Assembly (NCBI GenBank): GCA_964496575.1 | Contig: CAZCAC010000162.1 | Coordinates: forward strand, 1 to 17,372 | Direction: 5' to 3' | DNA: 17,372 nucleotides | Origin: CAZCAC01 sp964496575 | Lineage (GTDB): Bacteria > Planctomycetota > UBA1135 > GCA-002686595 | Part shown: positions 8,647 through 17,372 of the stretch, piece by piece | How the letters are laid out: the number at the start of each line of letters is the position of its first letter | Numbering within the stretch: the stretch's first letter is position 1 | Program-made: the position numbers and the translations under genes | The notes under the pieces: model-generated | What the model was told of the DNA's origin: nothing | Database searches by the model: none | Seen by the model: the letters and a program-made list of their open reading frames with translations, nothing else

Positions 8647-9414
8647 GTGGAGTTCCACCTGATCCGGCACGGTGTCGTCGACTCGACCTCCGAGCGCGCC
8701 TTCGCGGCGATCGAGAGCGGGGAGGCGCGGCACGGCGACGTCCACCTCGCCGAGGGGCAGACGCGCGGGCGGGGACGTCGCGGGCGGCCATGGGTCAGCG
8801 AGCCCGGCTCGGGGCTCTTCATGAGCCTCGTCCTCCTGCCCGATCCCCCGCCGCTCAAGCCGGTGGCGGTGACCGTGGCGACGGCGCTGGCGGTGCTCGA
8901 GGGCGTGCTCGACCTCGGCCTGCCCACCTCGGGGGCGAAGAGCCCGCTCCTGAAGTGGCCCAACGACGTGCTGGTCGGCGGCGCCAAGCTGTGCGGGATC
9001 CTCACCGAGAGCCGCTCCCTCGAGTCGCGGCCCCCCCACTTCGTGGTCGGGATCGGCCTCAACGTCGCCCAGCGGCGCTTTCCCGACGAGCTCGTCCGCG
9101 AGCGGGCCGTGACCAGCCTGGCGCTCCTCGGCCGGGAGGTCGCCGTGGAGACGGCCGCCGCGACCGTGCTGGGTCGCCTCCAGGAACGGCTGGCCCAGGT
9201 GCGCCACCGCCACCGCCGACTGGCTGGCGACTTCCTCGCCGCCAGCGGTCTCGCCGCCAGCCCGGTGCGGATCCGGAGCGGCCGCAGCACGATCACCGGC
9301 ACCGTGCTCGACCTGACCCTCTCGGGGGGCCTCGAGGTCCGCACCGAGCTGGGGCTCACCGAAATCCTCCCGCTGGAGTTCGTGCAGTCGGTCGAACCGC
9401 TCGAGGGCGGCTGA
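8647..9414 (+). CDS. birA: Biotin--[acetyl-CoA-carboxylase] ligase (BirA-type, catalytic only), 255 aa
   Basis: Activates biotin with ATP and transfers it to the lysine of biotin carboxyl carrier protein, which acetyl-CoA carboxylase needs for fatty acid synthesis. Motifs: DSTSERA (11-18), biotin/AMP loop GRGRRGRPW (41-49), KWPNDVL (103-109), KLCGIL with its active-site lysine (114-119) and VVGIGLN (133-139). The SH3-like C-terminal domain spans about 205-255. There is no N-terminal helix-turn-helix, so this is a monofunctional (group I) ligase that should not repress biotin genes. The reading frame is open further upstream through the inverted repeat, but similarity to the family begins at the GTG (VEFHLIRHGVVDST), so that start is chosen. 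It has no Shine-Dalgarno and probably starts a leaderless mRNA. The gene is 91 nt ahead of rph. Confidence 0.93.
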   Translation: MEFHLIRHGVVDSTSERAFAAIESGEARHGDVHLAEGQTRGRGRRGRPWVSEPGSGLFMSLVLLPDPPPLKPVAVTVATALAVLEGVLDLGLPTSGAKSPLLKWPNDVLVGGAKLCGILTESRSLESRPPHFVVGIGLNVAQRRFPDELVRERAVTSLALLGREVAVETAAATVLGRLQERLAQVRHRHRRLAGDFLAASGLAASPVRIRSGRSTITGTVLDLTLSGGLEVRTELGLTEILPLEFVQSVEPLEGG

Positions 9415-9452
9415 TTCCCGTGCGAGGAGTGCCGGCGGAGCGAACCCCCTCC

Positions 9453-9458
9453 TATACT
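9453..9458 (+). promoter_or_regulatory. Putative -10 hexamer (TATACT) for the rph-rdgB-lepA-lepB unit
   Basis: TATACT is the best -10 match in the window and sits in the 91-nt gap between birA and rph, followed by GTCCGCCCC. The ATG of rph is 47 nt downstream, giving a leader of about 40 nt. No good -35 is visible at 16-18 nt spacing. Confidence 0.45.
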
Positions 9459-9505
9459 GTCCGCCCCATTTGCCCGGAAGAACCCAGCCCCGAGACCCCC
9501 TTTCG

Positions 9506-10225
9506 ATGACGCGAAGTGACGGACGCGCCGCGGCCGAGATGCGAGAGCTCTCGTTCCAGCGAGGATTCACCAAGAACGCACCCGGTTCGGTGCTCGCCTG
9601 TTGCGGCGACACCCGGGTGCTGTGCACCGCGACCTACACCGACGGCGTGCCCAGCTTCCTCCAGGGGAAGGGCCGCGGCTGGCTGACCGCCGAGTACGCG
9701 ATGCTCCCCTCCTCCACCGGGAGCCGCAAGAGCCGCGATCGGGCCGGCCGCATCGACGGCCGCTCGGTGGAGATCCAGCGGCTGATCGGGCGCTCCCTGC
9801 GGGCGGTGATGGACTTCAAGCAGATGTCCGAGCGCACCATCTGGATCGACTGCGACGTGATCCAGGCGGACGGCGGCACCCGCACCACCGCCATCAGCGG
9901 GGCCTGGGTGGCCCTCCACGACCTCCTCTCCGCGATGGACCGCAAGCGGATCCTGCGCGGGTGGCCCCTGGTCGGGCAGGTCGGCGCGGTCTCGGTCGGC
10001 CGCGTCGACGGCGAGGTGCTCTGCGACCTCTGCTACACGGAGGACTCTCGAGCCGAGGTCGACTTCAACCTGGTGATGACCGGCGCCGGAGAGTTCATCG
10101 AGGTGCAGGGCTCGGCCGAAGGAGCGCCCTTCTCCCGCGAGGCCCTCGACTCGATGCTGGAGCTCGGCGAAGCGGCCTGCCGGCGGATCTTCGAGACCCA
10201 GCAGACGGCCCTGGGCCTCTCCTGA
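9506..10225 (+). CDS. rph: Ribonuclease PH, 239 aa
   Basis: Phosphorolytic 3'-5' exoribonuclease that trims the 3' ends of tRNA precursors, using phosphate and releasing nucleoside diphosphates; family members form hexameric rings. The N-terminus RSDGR (3-7) is diagnostic, and further blocks are GKGRGWLTAEYAMLP, SRKSRDRAGRIDGRSVEIQRLIGRSLR (within about 71-98), IQADGGTRTTAISGA, DLCYTEDSRAEVDFNLVMT and IEVQGSAEGAPFS. Length is the family norm (about 238 aa). An in-frame TTG at 9470 would add 12 residues that do not belong to the family, so ATG 9506 is chosen; its Shine-Dalgarno is weak. It is followed 15 nt later by rdgB, a pairing common in many bacteria. Identity is certain. Confidence 0.96.
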   Translation: MTRSDGRAAAEMRELSFQRGFTKNAPGSVLACCGDTRVLCTATYTDGVPSFLQGKGRGWLTAEYAMLPSSTGSRKSRDRAGRIDGRSVEIQRLIGRSLRAVMDFKQMSERTIWIDCDVIQADGGTRTTAISGAWVALHDLLSAMDRKRILRGWPLVGQVGAVSVGRVDGEVLCDLCYTEDSRAEVDFNLVMTGAGEFIEVQGSAEGAPFSREALDSMLELGEAACRRIFETQQTALGLS

Positions 10226-10240
10226 GGGCGGAGGGATTCC

Positions 10241-10861
10241 GTGGAACTACTCCTGGCCAGCGGCAACCGCAACAAGCTCATCGAGCTCCAGGCCCTCCTG
10301 GAACCGCTCGGCGTCCGGGTGCTGGAGCCCTCGGAGGTCGGCGGCCTCGACGAGGTGGAGGAGGACCAGCCCACCTTCGCCGGCAACGCCGCCAAGAAGG
10401 CGGTCGCCGCCGCCCGGGCGAGCGGGAAGTGGTCGCTCGCCGATGATTCGGGACTGGCGGTCGACCACCTGGGTGGCGCGCCCGGCGTCCACTCCGCCCG
10501 CTACGCGGGAGGGCACGGCGACGCAACGGCCAACAACGCGAAGCTCCTGGAGGCGCTGAGCGGCGTCCCCGACGAGGGGCGCGGCGCGCGCTTCGTCTGC
10601 GTCCTCGCCCTGGCCAACCCGGAGGGCGAGATCGTCGCCGAGATCGAAGGGAGCTGCCGCGGGAGGATCCTGCACGCCGAGCGCGGGCAGGGCGGCTTCG
10701 GCTACGATCCCCTGTTCCTGTTCACCGAACCGGGCTCCGAAGTCACCGGCTCGGCCTTCGCGGAGATCCCGCTCGCCGAGAAGTCCGCGGTGAGCCACCG
10801 CGGCCGCGCCCTGCGCGAGCTCGGCACCCGCCTGAAGGACCTCCTGACCCCCACCCCTTGA
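10241..10861 (+). CDS. rdgB: RdgB/HAM1-family non-canonical purine NTP pyrophosphatase, 206 aa
   Basis: Hydrolyses XTP, ITP and their deoxy forms to monophosphates, keeping deaminated purines out of DNA and RNA. Motifs are the N-terminal SGNRNK (7-12), ADDSGL (67-72), GVHSARYAG (82-90), GFGYDPLF (152-159) and the C-terminal SHRGRALRELG. Length is typical (about 195-205 aa). The start is GTG, with a good Shine-Dalgarno GCGGAGGG (10229-10235) 5 nt upstream, lying directly after the rph stop. The gene is 15 nt after rph and 15 nt before lepA, so it is very likely co-transcribed with both. Confidence 0.96.
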   Translation: MELLLASGNRNKLIELQALLEPLGVRVLEPSEVGGLDEVEEDQPTFAGNAAKKAVAAARASGKWSLADDSGLAVDHLGGAPGVHSARYAGGHGDATANNAKLLEALSGVPDEGRGARFVCVLALANPEGEIVAEIEGSCRGRILHAERGQGGFGYDPLFLFTEPGSEVTGSAFAEIPLAEKSAVSHRGRALRELGTRLKDLLTPTP

Positions 10862-10876
10862 TCGGCGACGCCACCC

Positions 10877-12672
<1,796 letters not shown>

Positions 12673-12676
<4 letters not shown>

Positions 12677-14124
12677 TCGAAACGATGAGCGACACCAGGC
12701 AAAAGTCACCCGACGGCAAGGACAAGAAGAAGGGCAGCCGGCACCCGTGGCGTGACAACATCGAAGCGATCACCATGGCCATCGTCATGGCGGTGATGCT
12801 GAAGTACTTCATCGTCGAGGCCTACAAGATCCCCACCGGCTCGATGCAGCCGACGCTGATGGGGAACGACGAGACGGGAATCAAGGACCGGATTCTGGTC
12901 GACAAGTTCTCCTATCACTTCCGCGACCCCGAGCGCTGGGAGATCACCGTCTTCAAGTACCCGCTCGATCTCTCCAAGAACTTCATCAAGCGGCTGGTGG
13001 GTATCGGCCCCGAGGAGCTGCGCATCGAGTTCGGCGATCTCTGGCATCGCCCCGAGGGCGAGGAGGAGTTCAAGATCCTGCGGCGCCCACGCGGTGTGCA
13101 AGAGGATGTCTGGAAGCCGCTCCATCCGGGAAAGCCGAAGCTGCCCGGCTGGCGCAAGGTCGGTGGAGCGAAGTCGTGGCTCGTCGAGGAGGGCACGGTG
13201 GAAGCCCGCGGCGGCGGCAGTTTGCGCTACCCGGCCAGCGGAGGGATCAAGGATCACTACCAGGACGGCTACGCCCTCCGCGTCAGGGACAAGATCCTCT
13301 CGAAGGGCAAGGGCGGAGATCACGAAGTCGGGGACGTGCGCATCAGCGGCGAAGTGGAGGCGCTCCCGGGATGCGAGCGAATCACCCTCGAGCTCACCGA
13401 AGGTTACCGCCACTACAAGTTCTTCCTGCCCGGCCCCGCGGCCCCGGAGGATCGGCCGTCTATCACCGCCACCGATCTTTCCGGACGCTCCTCTCCGCTG
13501 GAAGAGGGTCTCTCGGTGACGCTGGACGAGGCCTGGAAGCTCCCCGCTTCCTCGTGGGTCGACTTCGCCGTGCAGAACATGGACGACCTGCTCTCCCTGG
13601 AGATCGACGGCGACGTGATCCTCGAGCTGGAGATCCCCCCTGCCCTCGATCAGTCCTGCGTCGTGACCGTGCACGTGGACGGTGAGGGTGCCGATTTCGA
13701 GGATCTGATGGTCTACCGTGACATCTTCTACGTCACGGACGGCGTCAAGTGGCCCGACTGGGACATCCCGGCCGGCCACTACGTCATGCTCGGCGACAAC
13801 ACGCAGGACTCCAGCGACTCCCGCGAGTGGCAGTTCATGCACCTCCGCTACCCCAAGCTCGACGGACCGATCCACCGCGGCAACAACCGCGGCAGCGAGA
13901 ACCCGATCAAGAAGAACGGCGTCACCTGGTTCCGCGACGAGTTCGGCGAGCTCCACACCTGGCCGTCGATCCGGGTCGAGCACGTCCCGCTGGAGAAGTT
14001 CCCCGAGGAGACGATCGAGAAGGTCGCCTACGTCCCCCGGGAGCTGATCACCGGCCGGGCGGTGGTCGTCTTCTGGCCGTTCAAGCCGTCGATGCGGCTC
14101 TGGCGGCTGAAGTGGATCCGCTAG
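12673..14124 (+). CDS. lepB: Signal peptidase I with two large insertions, 483 aa
   Basis: Membrane-bound serine protease that removes signal peptides from exported proteins. A basic cytoplasmic N-terminus is followed by one transmembrane helix (about 29-48) and box B IPTGSMQPTL with nucleophile Ser57. The general base is Lys106 in box D (NFIKRLVGI), and box E is GHYVMLGDNTQDSSDSREW (368-386). The protein is roughly twice the length of simple S26 peptidases because of two insertions. The larger spans about 118-360, between boxes D and E, and includes a beta-rich segment (about 208-340) that looks like a jelly-roll or concanavalin-like sandwich. The smaller spans about 388-452, between box E and the C-terminal VPRELITGRAVVVFWP block. 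GTG 12673 overlaps the lepA stop (4 nt); ATG 12685 is an alternative start. GGGGAGGG (12662-12669) is the Shine-Dalgarno. Enlarged LepB proteins are known in Planctomycetota. Confidence 0.94.
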
Positions 14125-14522
14125 ACGCCTTGGCCAGAAACGGTCGGCGCCCCCGGCCCCGAATCGGTTTTCCACATCGATCCCGGCCCCTGAACGGGCT
14201 TTCGGCGATGGCTGTCAAGCGATATCGGTCCGGGCTTTTCGGGCGACGAGGGGCTTCCGGCCCGCCGGGCCCAATTGCCACTCCTTAGCACAAGTCGTTG
14301 CGCAGCAGTGGTTAACGAAACCGACGAACTAGTGCCATTCTCGCCACGCTCGTAAGTCCTGAATCCACGCGACCTTCCTCGCTCGCCCCGTTCAGGTCAG
14401 GACCCGCCATTCTCTCCACAGGTTGTCCACACGGACAAAAGCGAGATCTTGGACTTGCCAGCGGCCCCCTTCCCGATCCTGGGGGGTTCGGATCCGGACG
14501 ATCGGGAGTCGTTCGCCCGCCT

Positions 14523-14545
14523 CGCCGAGACGGCTTCGCTCGGCG
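14523..14545. repeat. 7-bp-stem hairpin in the lepB-lptB intergenic region
   Basis: CGCCGAG and CTCGGCG pair perfectly around a 9-nt loop (ACGGCTTCG), inside which CG/CG can pair again over a GCTT tetraloop. It sits 15 nt after another 8-bp inverted repeat (14471-14507). There is no T-tract on either side, so a classic intrinsic terminator is unlikely; part of a structured transcript is possible. Confidence 0.6.
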
Positions 14546-14634
14546 CAACTCCCTGCACGGCCTGGACTTGGGAGAGGGACCAGGAATCGCCCGGCCCGGT
14601 GGGATTGGCCCCCCCGGCGGCCGGCCGGGCGCGC

Positions 14635-14640
14635 TAAGAT
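14635..14640 (+). promoter_or_regulatory. Putative -10 hexamer (TAAGAT) for leaderless lptB
   Basis: TAAGAT ends 7 nt before the lptB ATG, with CCCCCCG between and no Shine-Dalgarno upstream, so transcription would begin at or next to the start codon. No -35 is visible at the usual distance; TTGGCC at 14605-14610 is too far (24-nt spacer). Confidence 0.42.
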
Positions 14641-14647
14641 CCCCCCG

Positions 14648-15448
14648 ATGAGCACCGCGAAGGGGATCGAACGAGGCGAGCTGCTGCTCCAGGTCAACGG
14701 GCTGGTCAAGTCGTTCAAGGGGCGACGGGTCGTGGACCAGGTGTGCTTCGACGTCCGCGCCGGGGAGATCGTCGGGCTCCTGGGGCCCAACGGCGCCGGG
14801 AAGACGACCAGCTTCCGGATGGTGGTGGGGCTGATCCGCCCCGACGCCGGCACCGTCGAGCTGCGCGGACGCGACTGCGCCAAGCTGCCGATGTACCGAC
14901 GTGCCCGGCTGGGGATGGGCTACCTCCCCCAGGAGACGAGCGTCTTCCGCCGGCTGTCGGTCGAGGACAACGTCCTGGCGGTGCTCGAGGTGATGCCGCT
15001 GGCCCGCTCCGAGCGGAAGAAGGAGGCCCACCGGCTGCTGGAGAACCTCGAGCTGGACCACCTGAAGAAGAACACCGCCGCCACCCTCTCCGGCGGGGAG
15101 CGGCGTCGCCTGGAGCTCGCCCGGGCCCTCGCCTCCCGCCCGGCGGTCCTCCTGCTCGACGAGCCCTTCGCCGGGGTCGACCCGATCAACGTCCAGGAGA
15201 TCCAGATGCTGATCGGCCGCCTGCGCGACCAGGACATCGGCATCCTGATCACCGACCACAACGTGCGGGAGACGCTGCAGAGCACCGAGCGCGCCTACAT
15301 CATCCACCAGGGACAGATCCTCAAAGAGGGCACGGCCGACGAGCTGATCGCCGATCCCCAGGTCCGCGAGGTCTACCTCGGCGACAATTTCGATGCCCCG
15401 ATGAGCCGCGTCTCCGCCGCCGAGGAGCAGGAGCTCTACGTAGATTGA
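14648..15448 (+). CDS. lptB: LPS export ABC transporter ATP-binding protein LptB, 266 aa
   Basis: Cytoplasmic ATPase of the LptB2FG complex that pulls lipopolysaccharide from the inner membrane toward the outer membrane; it implies a diderm envelope. Motifs: Walker A GPNGAGKTT (46-54), Q-loop YLPQETSVFRRLSVEDNV (92-109, the LptB-typical form), signature LSGGE (147-151), Walker B LLLDEP (168-173), the DPINVQEIQ block and H-loop ITDHNVRETL with His204. The C-terminal tail GTADELIADPQVREVYLGDNF is also LptB-like. Residues 250-266 extend slightly beyond that core. The frame is open upstream to 14423, but family similarity begins near ATG 14648. No lptA, lptC or lptFG is adjacent, so this gene may be transcribed alone. 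Confidence 0.95.
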   Translation: MSTAKGIERGELLLQVNGLVKSFKGRRVVDQVCFDVRAGEIVGLLGPNGAGKTTSFRMVVGLIRPDAGTVELRGRDCAKLPMYRRARLGMGYLPQETSVFRRLSVEDNVLAVLEVMPLARSERKKEAHRLLENLELDHLKKNTAATLSGGERRRLELARALASRPAVLLLDEPFAGVDPINVQEIQMLIGRLRDQDIGILITDHNVRETLQSTERAYIIHQGQILKEGTADELIADPQVREVYLGDNFDAPMSRVSAAEEQELYVD

Positions 15449-15463
15449 CCACCTCGGGGCGCA

Positions 15464-15492
15464 TTGCCCGGCCCCGGGGTCGGCGATATCTT
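15464..15492 (+). promoter_or_regulatory. Putative etfB promoter (TTGCCC-N17-TATCTT)
   Basis: TTGCCC (15464-15469) and TATCTT (15487-15492) are 17 nt apart, each matching four of six consensus bases, just after the lptB stop. CGTCGCCCC follows the -10. The predicted leader is about 100 nt. It contains an imperfect hairpin, GGACCG...GACTC-CGGTC-GAGTC...CGGTCC, at 15548-15582 shortly before the Shine-Dalgarno. Confidence 0.5.
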
Positions 15493-15598
15493 CGTCGCCC
15501 CTGAAAACCGCGATCCAGGCCCCGACGAGGGGTCTTTCCCTGGTCCGGGACCGCCGTCGACTCCGGTCGAGTCCGCCGGTCCCCTTGCGAGGCATTCC

Positions 15599-16351
15599 AT
15601 GAAGATCGTCGCCTGCATCAAGCGCGTGCCGACCACCGAAGCTCAAGCCAAGGTCTCCGCCGACGGCAAGAGTCTCGACGCCGGTGGATTCCAGTACATG
15701 ACCTCCTTCTACGACGAGATCGCCGCCGAGCAGGCGATCCAGACCAAGGAGGCCCTCGGCGGAGAGGTGACCGTCCTCACCGTCGGCCCCTCGGAGGCGA
15801 CCAAGGAGGTCCGGGAGTGCATCGCCAAGGGAGCGGATGGCGGCGTGATCGTCACCGATCCCACCTGGAGCGACCGCGACTGCCTCTCCACCGCCAAGGT
15901 GCTCTCCGCCAGGTTGAAGGAGATGGGCGCCGAGATCGCCTTCTTCGGCAAGGTGGCCACCGACCGCGACAACGGCGCCGTCGGCCCGATGGTCGCGACG
16001 ATGCTGGACTGGGCCTGTGTCACCGACGTCATCGAGCTCTCGGTGACCGCGGACGGCGGCACGGCCAAGCGCGAGACGGAGAGCGGCGTGGAGACCCTGA
16101 GCTTCTCGCTGCCGGCGATCATCACCTGCGAGAAGGGTCTCAACGAGCCGCGCTACGCCGGCCTGAAGGGAATCATGGCGGCCAAGAAGAAGCCCCTCGA
16201 GGAGGTCGCCCTGGAGGACGTGCCGGGGCAGGCCCAGGTCGAGAGCCTCGAGCTCCCGCCGGAGCGTCAGGGAGGCAAGATCATCGGCGAGGGTCCCGAC
16301 GCGGTGCCCGCGCTGATCGAAGCCCTCAAGAACGAAGCGAAGGTCCTCTAG
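15599..16351 (+). CDS. etfB: Electron transfer flavoprotein beta subunit, 250 aa
   Basis: Small subunit of the EtfAB heterodimer, which takes electrons from acyl-CoA and related dehydrogenases and passes them to ETF:quinone oxidoreductase or other partners. The N-terminal MKIVACIKRVPTTEAQAKV, the DEIAAEQAIQTKEALGGEVTVLTVGP block, the LSARLKEMG and FFGKVATDRDNGAVGPMVATMLDW segments, the internal LSFSLPAIITCEKGLNEPRYAGLKGIMAAKKKP (EtfB signature region) and a C-terminal tail contacting EtfA are all visible. Length is typical (about 250). GAGG (15589-15592) lies 6 nt before the ATG. The frame is open upstream to 15464, but that part is non-homologous leader. etfA follows after 23 nt. Confidence 0.96.
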   Translation: MKIVACIKRVPTTEAQAKVSADGKSLDAGGFQYMTSFYDEIAAEQAIQTKEALGGEVTVLTVGPSEATKEVRECIAKGADGGVIVTDPTWSDRDCLSTAKVLSARLKEMGAEIAFFGKVATDRDNGAVGPMVATMLDWACVTDVIELSVTADGGTAKRETESGVETLSFSLPAIITCEKGLNEPRYAGLKGIMAAKKKPLEEVALEDVPGQAQVESLELPPERQGGKIIGEGPDAVPALIEALKNEAKVL

Positions 16352-16374
16352 GAACACACAGGGAGCAAAGAACC

Positions 16375-17316
<942 letters not shown>

Positions 17317-17372
17317 TACCGGAGGTACGGAGCCAGGGACAAACCACCGCGATACGGTGATCGATACCCGGC
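17317..17372. other. Terminal non-coding segment after etfA
   Basis: The last 56 bases contain no gene. A 5-bp inverted repeat CACCG/CGGTG (17345-17349, 17355-17359) is the only structure seen, with no T-tract. The next gene or its promoter lies beyond the window. Confidence 0.5.

Larger units (their letters stand above)
14125..14647. other. 523-nt intergenic region with DnaA-box-like sites and hairpins
   Basis: No convincing protein-coding gene is visible. DnaA-box-like sequences are TTTTCCACA (14168-14176), CTCTCCACA (14412-14420) and TTGTCCACA (14423-14431), plus a weak reverse-strand match AGTGGTTAA (14307-14315). TTGTCC-ACAC-GGACAA (14423-14438) is a short palindrome. Bases about 14271-14345 are clearly less GC-rich than their surroundings. 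Further on come TCCCGATC/GATCGGGA (14471-14478, 14500-14507), CGCCGAG/CTCGGCG (14523-14529, 14539-14545) and CCTGG/CCAGG (14561-14565, 14580-14584). TGGACTTG occurs twice (14450-14457, 14563-14570). It may hold regulatory sites or a structured RNA. An origin is possible but not supported by gene orientation. Confidence 0.5.

Noticed and set aside
14213..14218. TTGACA on the - strand as a divergent promoter
   Set aside because: The position 17 nt further along gives no TANNNT -10, and no - strand gene follows.
14259..14271. GGCCC-GCC-GGGCC hairpin as a lepB terminator
   Set aside because: A 5-bp stem with no T-tract; short GC palindromes are common in this DNA.

Overview
This is a high-GC, densely packed bacterial chromosome segment in which all 13 confident genes lie on the + strand. 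The content is mostly core housekeeping: translation, tRNA charging, RNA and nucleotide quality control, protein export, LPS transport and electron transfer. I see no transposase, integrase, phage gene, tRNA, rRNA or CRISPR array. Several features point to the Planctomycetota or a neighbouring deep-branching phylum: a secreted FG-GAP protein with a C-terminal domain of a style common there, a signal peptidase I enlarged by two insertions, and a FliA/WhiG-type sigma factor away from flagellar genes. This placement is inference from recognised family features, not from a search.

Layout. 1-309 is a non-coding leader. 310-2238 is a Uup-type ABC-F ATPase. 2348-4027 is an exported FG-GAP beta-propeller protein, followed by a C39-like cysteine peptidase lipoprotein (4064-5110). 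5156-6856 is argS, with a degenerate HIGH motif. 6974-8470 is apt followed by a FliA/WhiG-family sigma factor; a sigma-28-like promoter candidate lies ahead of apt. 8498-8605 is a nearly perfect 39-bp-arm inverted repeat. 8647-9414 is a monofunctional biotin ligase. 9506-14124 is a tight rph-rdgB-lepA-lepB block. 14125-14647 is the longest gene-free stretch, with DnaA-box-like sites and hairpins. 14648-15448 is lptB. 15599-17316 is etfBA, and the last 56 bases are non-coding.

How the genes fit together. rph, rdgB, lepA and lepB are spaced 15, 15 and -4 nt apart, so they are probably one transcript coupling RNA 3'-end processing, dNTP/NTP sanitation, elongation and signal-peptide cleavage. LepB would process exported proteins such as the FG-GAP protein. 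LptB would energise LPS delivery to an outer membrane, implying a diderm cell. EtfAB would collect electrons from acyl-CoA or other flavin dehydrogenases.

Expression signals. Most units are preceded by a TANNNT -10-like hexamer, often followed by a C-rich CGCCCC stretch. For the C39-like gene, birA and lptB this hexamer lies only 6-7 nt before the start codon and no Shine-Dalgarno is visible, which predicts leaderless mRNAs. GTG starts are common (ABC-F, birA, rdgB, lepA, lepB), and apt starts with TTG. No complete new defence or biosynthetic system is visible. The items most worth following up are the inverted repeat, the LepB insertions, the ArgS motif, the candidate sigma autoregulation and the 14.1-14.6 kb intergenic region.
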